NCBI RefSeq assembly: GCF_014779555.2 | Contig: NZ_CP094357.1 | Span: forward strand, 806,001 to 870,000 | Length of the DNA: 64,000 nt | Origin: Lysobacter capsici | GTDB lineage: Bacteria > Pseudomonadota > Gammaproteobacteria > Xanthomonadales > Xanthomonadaceae | Reading direction: 5' to 3' | Part shown: positions 31,442 through 44,286 of the stretch, piece after piece | Position numbering within the stretch: the first letter of the stretch is position 1 | Layout: each line of letters begins with the position of its first letter | Program-made: the position numbers and the translations under genes | The notes under the pieces: model-generated | What the model saw: only the letters and a program-made list of their open reading frames with translations | What the model was told of the DNA's origin: nothing | The model's database searches: none

Positions 31442-33310
31442 ATGGCCAACAGCATCGAAGTAAAGGTTCCCGATATCGGCGATTACGACGGCGTTCCCGT
31501 CATCGAGCTGCTGGTCGCGGTCGGCGACACGGTCAAGAAGGACCAGGGCCTGGTCACGCTGGAATCGGACAAGGCGACGATGGAAGTCCCGTCCTCGGCC
31601 GACGGCGTGGTCAAGTCGATCAGCGTCAAGATCGGCGACAAGGTGGCCGAGGGCGCGGTGATCGCGATCCTGGAAGCCGCGGGCGATTCCGCCGCCGCCA
31701 GCGACACCAAGGCACCTCTCCCGCCTGCGGGAGAGGTCGCCGCGCCTCGCGCGGCGGGTGAGGGCACGCCGGCCGGCGCGCCCCCATCCCAGCCTTCCCC
31801 CGCCAGCGGGGGAAGGAGCGAAGCAACGGCAAGCGCGGCGACGAATGCTCCGGCCACGCCCGCGCCCACCGCCGCCAGCGCGAGCGGCCGCAAGGCCGAC
31901 GTCGAATGCCGCATGCTCGTGCTCGGCTCCGGCCCCGGCGGCTACACCGCCGCGTTCCGCGCCGCCGACCTCGGTCTCGACACGGTGCTGGTCGAGCGCT
32001 ACGCGAGCCTGGGCGGCGTCTGCCTCAACGTCGGCTGCATTCCGTCCAAGGCGCTGCTGCACGCCGCCGCGGTCATCGACGAAGCCCAGCACGCCAGCGA
32101 CTACGGCGTCAGCTTCGGCCAGCCGACGATCGATCTGGACGCGCTGCGCAAGTACAAGGAAAAAGTCGTCGGCCAGTTGACCAAGGGCCTGGCCGGCATG
32201 GCCAAGCAGCGCAAGGTGCGCGTGGTCGCCGGCACCGGCAGCTTCATTTCGCCGAACGAACTGGAGGTGACGGGCGAGGGCGGCACCCAGCTGATCCGCT
32301 TCGAGCAATGCATCATCGCCGCCGGTTCCCAGGCGGTGAAGCTGCCGAACTTCCCGTGGGACGACAAGCGGGTGATGGACTCGACCGACGCGCTGGAACT
32401 GGCCGATATCCCGAAGAAGTTGCTGGTGGTCGGCGGCGGCATCATCGGCCTGGAAATGGCCACCGTATACCGCGCGCTGGGCAGCGAAGTCACCGTGGTC
32501 GAATTCCTCGACCAGCTGATGCCCGGCGCCGATCCGGATCTGGTCAAGCCGCTCGCCGATCGCCTGAAGAAGCAGGGCGTGGCGGTGCATCTCAAGACCA
32601 AGGCCGCCGGCACCGAAGTGGTCAAGGACGGGATCAAGGTGTCGTTCGAAGGCGACAAGGCGCCCGATGCGCAGGTCTACGATCGCGTGCTGGTCGCGGT
32701 CGGCCGTTCGCCCAACGGCGGCAAGATCGGCGCCGACAAGGCCGGCGTCGGCGTGACCGATCGCGGCTTCATTCCGGTCGACCGGCAGATGCGCACCAAC
32801 GTGCCGCATATCTTCGCCATCGGCGATCTGGTCGGTAACCCGATGCTCGCGCACAAGGCCACTCACGAAGGCAAGCTCGCCGCCGAAGTGGCCGCGGGCG
32901 AGAAGAAGGAGTGGGTCGCGCGGGTGATCCCGTCGGTGGCCTACACCGATCCGGAAATCGCCTGGGTCGGCGTCACCGAGACCGAAGCCAAGGCCAAGGG
33001 CCTGAAGGTCGGCGTCGGCAAGTTCCCGTGGGCTGCCAGCGGTCGCGCGATCGGCATCGGCCGCACCGAGGGCTTCACCAAGCTGATCTTCGACGAAGCC
33101 ACCCACCGCATCGTCGGCGGCGGCATCGTCGGCGTGCATGCGGGCGACCTGATTTCCGAAGTGGGCCTGGCGATCGAAATGGGTTGCGAAGTCGCCGACA
33201 TCGGCCACACCATCCATCCACACCCGACTCTGAGCGAGTCGATCGGCATGGCGGCGGAGGTGTTCGATGGGACGATCACGGATTTGTACATTCCGAAGAA
33301 GAAAGCCTGA
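31442..33310 (+). CDS. lpdA: Dihydrolipoyl dehydrogenase (PDH E3) with N-terminal lipoyl domain
   Basis: This 622-residue flavoprotein re-oxidises dihydrolipoamide with NAD+. Residues about 1-80 are a lipoyl domain (ESDKATMEV with Lys) nearly identical to that of aceF. A linker (about 85-150) follows, then the FAD domain with LVLGSGPGGYTAAFRAADLG, the redox disulfide GGVCLNVGCIPSK, the NAD motif VVGGGIIGLEMATVYRALG and the C-terminal HPHPTLSES His-Glu pair. The E3-with-lipoyl fusion is typical of some beta/gammaproteobacteria. Its linker is partly encoded by an intergenic-type repeat (see 31711). Start: ATG after an ggagg site. Confidence 0.95.
   Translation: MANSIEVKVPDIGDYDGVPVIELLVAVGDTVKKDQGLVTLESDKATMEVPSSADGVVKSISVKIGDKVAEGAVIAILEAAGDSAAASDTKAPLPPAGEVAAPRAAGEGTPAGAPPSQPSPASGGRSEATASAATNAPATPAPTAASASGRKADVECRMLVLGSGPGGYTAAFRAADLGLDTVLVERYASLGGVCLNVGCIPSKALLHAAAVIDEAQHASDYGVSFGQPTIDLDALRKYKEKVVGQLTKGLAGMAKQRKVRVVAGTGSFISPNELEVTGEGGTQLIRFEQCIIAAGSQAVKLPNFPWDDKRVMDSTDALELADIPKKLLVVGGGIIGLEMATVYRALGSEVTVVEFLDQLMPGADPDLVKPLADRLKKQGVAVHLKTKAAGTEVVKDGIKVSFEGDKAPDAQVYDRVLVAVGRSPNGGKIGADKAGVGVTDRGFIPVDRQMRTNVPHIFAIGDLVGNPMLAHKATHEGKLAAEVAAGEKKEWVARVIPSVAYTDPEIAWVGVTETEAKAKGLKVGVGKFPWAASGRAIGIGRTEGFTKLIFDEATHRIVGGGIVGVHAGDLISEVGLAIEMGCEVADIGHTIHPHPTLSESIGMAAEVFDGTITDLYIPKKKA
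31711..31768 (+). repeat. CTCTCCCGC-type intergenic repeat inside the lpdA linker
   Basis: Within the lpdA reading frame: cacctctcccgcctgcgggagaggtcgccgcgcctcgc-gcggcgggtgagggcac. It has the same order of blocks as the intergenic copy at 25638 (cacctctcccgctcgcgggagagg ... gggtgagggc). It is translated as part of the linker (APLPPAGEVAAPRAAGEG) without breaking the frame. A further mirrored stretch (cccagccttcccccgccagcgggggaagg, about 31790-31817) is close by. Confidence 0.78.
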
Positions 33311-33379
33311 GTCGGAATCCGGCGTCGCGTGTCCCCGATGGACGCGCGGCGCTGGGCGTTCGGCCGGCGGGAGTCTCGA

Positions 33380-33781
33380 ATGACCGGCCTGTTGCCGCTG
33401 TTCGAAGCTGAAATGGCGGACCCGGATCATTTCGAGCTCATCGAAGCTGTCGATGAATTGGTCAGTCACATCGGTTGGGCGCTTGTGCAGGCCGAGGCGA
33501 TGCAGATTCTTGCAAATTCCGAGCTGCTACGGTTCTGGCATCAGGCGATGTGCGTCGTCTTTTGGTCCTCAAGCAGCGAGGTGCGCATCCCGCCCTGTGG
33601 CGACGCCATGGACTGCGTTGCACGGCTTTACTTGTGCCTGGAGCGCGATCGTCGATTGGACGAGAACCTCGTTTGGAGCATCGCGCATCAGCTCAAGGGC
33701 GTGAGCTACCTGTCGGCGTGGAATCCGCTGCTCGATCGCGAAGTGGTGATGCGCATGGCCGCCATGAGGCTGACGCGTTAG
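33380..33781 (+). CDS. Hypothetical cytoplasmic protein downstream of lpdA
   Basis: This 133-residue protein starting MTGLLPLFEAEMADPDHFEL is not recognised. It is mostly helical, rich in Trp, Cys, Met and Leu (GWALVQAEAM, FWHQAMCVVFW, CVARLYLCLERDRRLDENLV). Two more ATGs lie upstream in frame at 33338 and 33329. Its third-position G+C is a little lower than lpdA, and it may be lineage-specific or horizontally acquired. No ribosome site is strong. It sits 70 bp after lpdA. Confidence 0.5.
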   Translation: MTGLLPLFEAEMADPDHFELIEAVDELVSHIGWALVQAEAMQILANSELLRFWHQAMCVVFWSSSSEVRIPPCGDAMDCVARLYLCLERDRRLDENLVWSIAHQLKGVSYLSAWNPLLDREVVMRMAAMRLTR

Positions 33782-33940
33782 GGATTGGTTTGTCGCAGCG
33801 TTCCGATGCGGCGTTGAACTCGTAGAAGCGGTCGTGTCCAAACGAAAGCGCCGCTGTTTCCGGTGGCGTTTCGTTGCCGCGGCATACATCGCCACGGCGT
33901 ACGTCGATCGGATGCGATGAAACCGCGAGGCAATCGGGTA

Positions 33941-34122
33941 CAAGAGCGTCGGGGCTGAAACCCCTCCCACAAAAGACCTCGGCACGGCGCAGCCAAGTGC
34001 GCGCCCTCGCTTGAATGTCTGATCTTGGGGGCGGTGCCTCGATGCGCTGCCTCGATGTGTTGTCTTGACCGGCCCGCTGCGAGCTCTTTTGTGGGCGGGT
34101 CTTCAGGCCCGACGCTCTTCGA
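33941..34122. repeat. Inverted pair of GTGGGAGGGGCTTCAGCCCCGAC-type repeats
   Basis: One unit at 33941-33978 (agagcgtcggggctgaaacccctcccacaaaaga) is mirrored at 34083-34122 (cttttgtgggcgggtcttcaggcccgacgctct), about 105 bp away. This class is a common xanthomonad/pseudomonad intergenic hairpin. No gene is evident in 33782-34160, which otherwise contains only these and a few A+T-richer bases. Confidence 0.72.
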
Positions 34123-34160
34123 TCAGCCGCGATGAAACTACGCGATCGATCTGTTCCAAC

Positions 34161-34190
34161 AAAAACGCCGCCCTCTCAGGCGGCGTTTTT
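34161..34190 (-). terminator. Rho-independent terminator
   Basis: A near-perfect stem aaaaacgccgcc-ctctca-ggcggcgttttt with A/T runs on both sides can work in either direction. It lies 31 bp after the stop of the minus-strand outer-membrane gene at 34221, so it most likely ends that transcript. Confidence 0.88.
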
Positions 34191-34220
34191 GTTATCGCGA
34201 CACAGATCGCCGCGACGTTC

Positions 34221-35027
34221 TTAGAACGAGAACGTCACACCCGCCATCGGCCCCTTGAAGCGCTGATCCAGCCCGACCGAGGCATCGCCGCCGTTGCGCT
34301 TGGCGTCGATCTTGAACCAGTCGTAGCCGACGAAGGCGCCGACCGCCGGGGTGAAGCGGTATTCGACCAGGGCATTGGCGCGGCTGATGTCGCCTTCGTA
34401 GTCGCCGAAGTCGCCCCAGTCCGCGTCCAGGTACTGGCCCTGCACGATGAAACGCCACTTCTCGCCCGGCGAGAACTGCAGGCGCGTGCCGACCACCGGC
34501 GCGAAGCCGTCTTCGCTCTGCTTGTCGCTGTAGTTGGCGGTGCCGGCCTGGGCGCGCAGCTTGCCTTCGATCTTGGCGTACTCCACGCCGATCTGCAGAC
34601 CCCAGCTGACCGTGTCGGTCTCGACCACGGCGTAGTCGTACATCACGCTGGCCAGTTCGAACTTGGCCTTGGCGCGGGCGAAGCTGCCGGCCGGAATCGT
34701 GGTGTCGTCGAACGAGATGTCCTCGCTCAGCGTGGCGGTCTTGCTCTTGTCGTAGCCGAAGTAGTTGAACAGCAGGCGATGGCGTTCGCCGAAGTGGAAC
34801 TGGCCTTCGATGCGCGGCACGGTTTCCTTGCTGCCGAAATCGAAGTCCTGGCTGAACTCGTAGGGGCGGCCCTGGAAGGTGGTGCCGGCGGTCAGTTCGC
34901 CGCTGGTGTCGACCGACATCGCACCCAGTCGTACCGTGAATCGATCGTCTTCTGCGTGCGCGGGCAGGGCGTAGGCGGCGCTCGCGGCGGCCAGCGCTAG
35001 CGTCAAGGGAAGCAGTCTGGAAATCAC
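34221..35027 (-). CDS. Outer-membrane beta-barrel protein (porin-like)
   Basis: This 268-residue protein has a signal peptide (VISRLLPLTLALAAASAAYALPAHA). Amphipathic strands such as FHFGERHRLLFNYFGYDKSK, AGVGVTFSF-type endings (MAGVTFSF) and VEYRFTPAVGAFVGYDWFKI match small xanthomonad barrels. The start is the GTG at 35027, nine bases after a GGAG site, and gives the signal peptide without the odd N-terminus of the longer frame. No porin-specific loop is seen; it may be a stress-regulated porin or an adhesin scaffold. It has its own terminator at 34161. Confidence 0.8.
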   Translation of the reverse strand: MISRLLPLTLALAAASAAYALPAHAEDDRFTVRLGAMSVDTSGELTAGTTFQGRPYEFSQDFDFGSKETVPRIEGQFHFGERHRLLFNYFGYDKSKTATLSEDISFDDTTIPAGSFARAKAKFELASVMYDYAVVETDTVSWGLQIGVEYAKIEGKLRAQAGTANYSDKQSEDGFAPVVGTRLQFSPGEKWRFIVQGQYLDADWGDFGDYEGDISRANALVEYRFTPAVGAFVGYDWFKIDAKRNGGDASVGLDQRFKGPMAGVTFSF

Positions 35028-35181
35028 AGGTGTACTCCGTAAAGGCGGGGGAAAGCAGCACATTCATGTACTGGTGCGTACATGAATGCCGTCTTCGCGG
35101 TGGAGTGACCGTGAAAAAATCGGGAGCGACCGATTCGGCAAAGCCAAAACGACTGATGAGTGATGCGTGTCACGAAAAGGC

Positions 35182-35210
35182 GAAGCCCCGGCGGATCATG
35201 CCGGGGCTTC
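35182..35210 (-). terminator. Hairpin terminator after the DUF2061 gene
   Basis: An 11-bp stem (gaagccccggc / gccggggcttc) with a 7-base loop lies 110 bp after the DUF2061 stop. On the minus strand it is followed by gccttttcg, a short T run. On the plus strand no T run follows. Confidence 0.6.
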
Positions 35211-35320
35211 GGGGTGCCCACCGCAGCTTTGCCATTGACGAGGAGAGAGTGGCGGCGGGCGTTCCCAGATACTGACCGGTGCTTTCGCGAAAGGTTCCGC
35301 CGTGCGTCAAAGATTTTCGA

Positions 35321-35533
35321 TCACGTCGTCAACGGCGTGCCGGCGACGGCCTGGGCGGCGCGACGGGTTTCGATGCGCTTCCAGACTTTCTCGTGCAGAT
35401 GGAAGGCCACGGTGTTGCAGGCCGGTTCGACCAGGGCCAGCGCCCCGCCGACCCAGACGCTGCCGGTCATCAGGTAACCGACCAGGAAGGCGACCGAGAA
35501 ATGCACGCAGGCGAAGCTGAGGGTCTTGCTCAT
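35321..35533 (-). CDS. DUF2061 family small membrane protein
   Basis: This 70-residue protein has one or two hydrophobic helices (SFACVHFSVAFLVGYLMTGS and VGGALALVEPACNTVAF) and the family pattern T-x-SFAxxHFxVAFxVxYxxTG...EPxxNTVAyyxHExxW. DUF2061 proteins are small inner-membrane proteins of unknown function. The start ATG at 35533 is 15 bp downstream of an inverted repeat TGAGAATTGTTCTCA that looks like a Fur- or Zur-type operator. So it may be metal-regulated. Confidence 0.85.
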   Translation of the reverse strand: MSKTLSFACVHFSVAFLVGYLMTGSVWVGGALALVEPACNTVAFHLHEKVWKRIETRRAAQAVAGTPLTT

Positions 35534-35548
35534 GAGAGGCGGCCTGGA

Positions 35549-35563
35549 TGAGAATTGTTCTCA
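35549..35563 (-). promoter_or_regulatory. Fur-like inverted repeat upstream of DUF2061 gene
   Basis: Perfect 6-bp arms (TGAGAA / TTCTCA) separated by TTG resemble half of a Fur box (GATAATGATAATCATTATC type). It lies 16 bp upstream of the DUF2061 start codon, where it could block promoter access. Assignment to Fur rather than another dyad-binding regulator is inference. Confidence 0.45.
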
Positions 35564-35776
35564 ACAATACGCTTAGCTGTTGCGGAATCAAATCGAATGA
35601 TCCGACGGTTCCGATAGCTCATGGCTATCGACAGCCGTGTCGGCACGGCGTCCGTTACCTGACGGGTAATTCAGCGCAAGCGCGCCGCGCCGCATAGTTG
35701 CGGCCATGAAGTCCCCTGTCGCCGACCCGGCCGCCCGCTCCCGATCGCCCCATGGCAGGTCCGTGACTGCCGCCGG

Positions 35777-35805
35777 TTGCCGCAAAGTCGCCCGCACTCT
35801 ATACT
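35777..35805 (+). promoter_or_regulatory. Sigma-70 promoter of the atp operon
   Basis: TTGCCG at 35777-35782 and TATACT at 35800-35805 are separated by exactly 17 bp, a near-consensus housekeeping promoter. Transcription would start near 35812, 45 bp before the atpI start at 35857. It is the only strong match upstream of the operon. Confidence 0.7.
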
Positions 35806-35856
35806 TTTGCGGCTCTACCGGGCGCTTTGCGCCAACCCCAGACCGACGAGACCCGC

Positions 35857-37076
<1,220 letters not shown>

Positions 37077-37113
37077 TTCAAGCCGCGTCACCCGCTGCAT
37101 CCCAGATTTCTAA

Positions 37114-37434
<321 letters not shown>

Positions 37435-37520
37435 TCCGCGTCGGCCCGCGCCCCAGGCGCGGGCCAGGCAATCCGGGCCGGTTCCGGCCGGCCCAACGTA
37501 AGTAACGTCGAGGACCCGTC

Positions 37521-37991
37521 ATGAATCCCAACATGACTTTCTTCGGTCAGATGCTCTCCTTCGCGATCCTCGTATGGTTCACGATGAAGTTCATTTGGCC
37601 GCCGCTGAACGCAGCGATCGAAGCGCGCCAGAAGAAGATCGCCGAAGGTCTGGCGAACGCCGAAGGCGCCGAAGTTCTCATCCAGCAGGCGCAAGCGCAG
37701 GCGGACGAGGTCGTGCGCGAAGCCCGTACCAAGGCCAACGAGGTCATCGAACAGGCCCATCAGCGCGCCAACCAGATCGTCGATCAGGCCAAGACCGATG
37801 CAATGGTCGAAGGCACGCGTCTGAAAGCGCTGGCCGATGCCGAGATCGCCGCCGCCGCCGATCGCGCTCGCGAGGAACTGCGCAAGCAGGTGTCCGCGCT
37901 GGCCGTGAGCGGCGCCGAAAAACTGCTCAAGCGCGAAATCGACGCCAACGCCCACAAGGCGCTGCTCGACGAGCTTGCCGCAGAAATCTGA
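37521..37991 (+). CDS. atpF: F0F1 ATP synthase subunit b
   Basis: This 156-residue stator subunit has an N-terminal TM (about 4-26, [20 protein letters not shown]). A long charged coiled coil (about 30-140; [20 protein letters not shown] and on) forms the peripheral stalk that binds delta. It ends [20 protein letters not shown]. Length and pattern are normal for a gammaproteobacterial b subunit. It is 86 bp after atpE and 17 bp before atpH. Confidence 0.96.
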   Translation: MNPNMTFFGQMLSFAILVWFTMKFIWPPLNAAIEARQKKIAEGLANAEGAEVLIQQAQAQADEVVREARTKANEVIEQAHQRANQIVDQAKTDAMVEGTRLKALADAEIAAAADRAREELRKQVSALAVSGAEKLLKREIDANAHKALLDELAAEI

Positions 37992-38008
37992 TCGGATAGC
38001 CCAACGCG

Positions 38009-38536
38009 ATGAGCCAGAACCTCACCCTCGCCCGACCGTATGCACGCGCCGCGTTTTCGCTGGCGCGCGATGCCGGCCGTTCCGCGCAATGGTCCGACGC
38101 GCTCGCCTTCTCGGCGCGCGTCGCCGCCGATCCGCAGGTGTCCGCGTTGCTCGGTCACCCGCAGCTGAGCGCCGCCGACGCGATCGCCCTGATCGCGATC
38201 GACGGTGCGGACGAGTCGGTGCAGCGCTTCCTCGCGCTGCTGGCCGACAACCGCCGCCTCGCGCTGCTGCCGGAAATCTCCGGTCTGTTCGAAGAGCTGC
38301 GGGCCGAGGCCGACCGCGTGGTCAAGGCCAAGGTCACCTCCGCCAACGATCTGCCGGCGGCCGAACTCGATGCGATCAAGGCCGCGCTGACCAAGCGCTT
38401 CGGCCGCCAGGTCGACATCGAAACGGCGGTCGACGCATCGCTCATCGGCGGCGCGGTGATCGACGCGGGCGACGTGGTGATCGACGGCTCGCTCAAGGGC
38501 AAGCTCGCGCGCCTGCAGACGGCATTGGCCGGCTGA
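38009..38536 (+). CDS. atpH: F0F1 ATP synthase subunit delta
   Basis: This 175-residue OSCP/delta subunit connects the stator to F1. It starts MSQNLTLARPYARAAFSLAR, the conserved RPYARAAF block. It has the LIGGAVIDAGDVVIDGSLKG C-terminal motif (normally GG-xI-xGDxVIDGS). All residues expected in the family are present. The 138-bp spacer after it is filled by an inverted repeat (see 38541). Confidence 0.96.
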   Translation: MSQNLTLARPYARAAFSLARDAGRSAQWSDALAFSARVAADPQVSALLGHPQLSAADAIALIAIDGADESVQRFLALLADNRRLALLPEISGLFEELRAEADRVVKAKVTSANDLPAAELDAIKAALTKRFGRQVDIETAVDASLIGGAVIDAGDVVIDGSLKGKLARLQTALAG

Positions 38537-38540
38537 AGCC

Positions 38541-38618
38541 GGGAATAGGGAATCGAGAATAGGGAATCGTCGAAGGCCAGCTCTTCCGACTCCCGACTCC
38601 CGATTCCCGACTCCCGAA
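38541..38618. repeat. GGGAATC inverted repeat between atpH and atpA
   Basis: A left arm (gggaatagggaatcgagaatagggaatcg) is mirrored by a right arm of tcccgac/tcccgatt repeats (actcccgactcccgattcccgactcccg). They can fold into a long imperfect stem with a loop around gaaggccag. Similar elements sit at 40231 and 41198. Confidence 0.8.
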
Positions 38619-38674
38619 CCAAAAGAAAGCACCCGCGCGTCGCCCCATCGCGATGCAGGACCAAGGAAACGACA

Positions 38675-40225
<1,551 letters not shown>

Positions 40226-40230
40226 GAGGC

Positions 40231-42741
<2,511 letters not shown>

Positions 42742-42756
42742 TAGAACCCCACGGTT

Positions 42757-42892
42757 CCCTCTCCCGCATCGCGGGAGAGGGTTAGGGTGAGGGCGCTTGT
42801 TGTTGTTCGTTTGTCCGATCGCAACGACGTTTCGCGCTTCAGCCCCGTGTGCCCTCACCCCTGCCCTCTCCCGCGACGCGGGAGAGGGGGAC
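42757..42892. repeat. Two CTCTCCCGC-type repeats between atpD and atpC
   Basis: The first unit (ccctctcccgcatcgcgggagagggttagggtgagggc, 42757-42794) is mirrored by a second (gccctcacccctgccctctcccgcgacgcgggagaggg, 42850-42892). They are about 55 bp apart. The pair could pair over 35 bp and lies inside the transcribed operon. It probably lowers atpC transcript or stabilises the upstream mRNA (inference). Confidence 0.8.
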
Positions 42893-42913
42893 AATGAATA
42901 GAGGCGTTTTTTT

Positions 42914-43339
42914 ATGGCCACCACGTTCCGTTGCGACATCGTCAGCGCCGAGGAAGAAATCTTCCATGGCGAGGCGACGCTGCTCGTCGCCACCGGCGAG
43001 ATCGGCGAACTCGGCATCGCGCCGCGCCATGCACCGCTGATCACGCGCCTGAAGCCGGGCAAGGTCGTGGTGACCCTGCCCAACGGCGAGCAACTGGATT
43101 TCGCCGTGTCCGGCGGCATTCTCGAAGTGCAGCCGCAGGTCGTCACCGTGCTGGCCGACACCGCGATCCGTGCCCAGGACATCGACGAAGCCGCCGTGCG
43201 CGCCGCCAAGGAAGAAGCCGAGCGCGCGCTGGCCAACCGCGGTCCGCAGATGGACATCGCCGAGGCCCAGAGCAAGCTGGCCGAAGCGATGGCGCAGCTG
43301 CAGGCGCTGGAGCGTCTGCGCAAGAACATGAAGCACTAA
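42914..43339 (+). CDS. atpC: F0F1 ATP synthase subunit epsilon
   Basis: This 141-residue subunit regulates ATPase activity at the foot of the rotor. An N-terminal beta-sandwich (about 1-85; [39 protein letters not shown]) is followed by a C-terminal helical hairpin (about 90-140; [20 protein letters not shown]). It ends the operon and is followed by a strong terminator. The weak ribosome site and repeat-bearing spacer upstream suit a subunit needed in one copy per complex. Confidence 0.97.
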   Translation: MATTFRCDIVSAEEEIFHGEATLLVATGEIGELGIAPRHAPLITRLKPGKVVVTLPNGEQLDFAVSGGILEVQPQVVTVLADTAIRAQDIDEAAVRAAKEEAERALANRGPQMDIAEAQSKLAEAMAQLQALERLRKNMKH

Positions 43340-43363
43340 GCCGGCCGCTTTACGCCGCTTACG

Positions 43364-43391
43364 AAAACGCCGGCCTTGCGCCGGCGTTTTT
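43364..43391 (+). terminator. Rho-independent terminator of the atp operon
   Basis: Stem aaaacgccggc-cttgc-gccggcgtttt followed by ttcgtttt, placed 24 bp after the atpC stop. Strong stem plus T run on the plus strand. Confidence 0.92.
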
Positions 43392-43445
43392 CGTTTTGGC
43401 TTCGCGTCATAAGCACGGCAGGTAACGGCTGCGCGCTTGTGCCGT

Positions 43446-43587
43446 TCCCCCCTTTGAAAAAGGGGCAGGGGGGATTTGCTCTTGCCGGCAACCGCTATGG
43501 CTTCCACAAGCAGAAGCAAATCCCCCGGCGCATTCCTGATCAGCCACTCAAGCGATAACGCAGGCGCCAGCCCCCTTTTTCAAAGTG
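43446..43587. repeat. Composite inverted repeat (CCCCCTTT...AAAGGGGG family), copy 4
   Basis: The left half cccccctttgaaaaaggggcaggggggatttgctcttgc and the right half gcagaagcaaatcccccggcgc with later gccccctttttcaaagtggg are mirrored around about 43500-43530. It is related to the copies at 12189, 12514 and 20987. It lies between the atp terminator and the gtrA tail repeats. Confidence 0.72.
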
Positions 43588-43654
43588 GGCGAATTCTCTG
43601 CATTGCGGCGAAGATCCGAATTCGCGCTCGTGCTCGCGCGCCGACCTGGTGCGA

Positions 43655-43790
43655 CTAAGCCGCGGCGCAAGCGCAGTCTGGTTCTCAGCGCCAACGCACC
43701 CGACCACGGCGCAAGCGCCGTCGGGTTCTCAGTCCCGATACACCCAACCACGGCGCAAACGCCGCCGAGCTCTCAGCGCCGATACACCCA
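43655..43790. repeat. Three about 44-bp tandem copies ending in the gtrA 3' end
   Basis: Copies read ...ccgcggcgcaagcgcagtctggttctcagcgccaacgcaccc, then gaccacggcgcaagcgccgtcgggttctcagtcccgatacaccc, then aaccacggcgcaaacgccgccgagctctcagcgccgatacaccc. The last copy contains the real end of gtrA (its stop is at 43773). The others carry degenerated versions of that same stop and last codons, which points to tandem duplication of the gene end. Confidence 0.75.
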
Positions 43791-44156
43791 ATGCCGCGAC
43801 ATCACGAACCCGACCCCGCCGAGGATCACCTCGATCACCGGCTTGGCCGCCCAGGTCCATTGCAGGCCGGCATACGCATCGACCGCGCTGATCGCCCAGG
43901 TGCTGAGAATCGTCGTGCAGATCCACATGGTCACGAAGCGCGCGAACTGCCGGCGCCCGACCCGGGTGTCTTCGCTGGCGAAGGTGAAGCGGCCGTTGAG
44001 CCAGAACCCGAGCAGCGCGCCGCAGATGCGGCCGGTCAGGTTGGCCGCTTCCACCGGCATGCCCAGATGGCTGAGCCCGACCATCACGCCCCAGTCCAGG
44101 AAGTACTGCAGGGCGCCGAACAACAGATAGTTGCGGCCTTGCCGGCCCAGGCTCAC
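43773..44156 (-). CDS. GtrA family membrane protein
   Basis: This 127-residue protein has four TM helices (about 12-32, 40-58, 75-95 and 102-122) and the GtrA motifs GRQGRNYLLFGALQYFLDWG and GFWLNGRFTF. It ends SRHWVYRR. GtrA-like flippases move undecaprenyl-linked sugars across the membrane and often pair with glycosyltransferases, here the divergent GT2 at 44287. The tail duplicates at 43655-43760 lie downstream of its stop. The start is the ATG at 44156. Confidence 0.9.
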   Translation of the reverse strand: MSLGRQGRNYLLFGALQYFLDWGVMVGLSHLGMPVEAANLTGRICGALLGFWLNGRFTFASEDTRVGRRQFARFVTMWICTTILSTWAISAVDAYAGLQWTWAAKPVIEVILGGVGFVMSRHWVYRR

Positions 44157-44286
44157 GCGCGGGTTCCCGGGCGAATGAAGCGCGGGCCATGCGGCCGGAC
44201 AGGGGGGAGTGCGGTCATCCGCGCATTCTAGCCAAGCCAGGCTGTACCATCGCGGCCATCATCCACCGGCACGACGGAGCGGCGGT

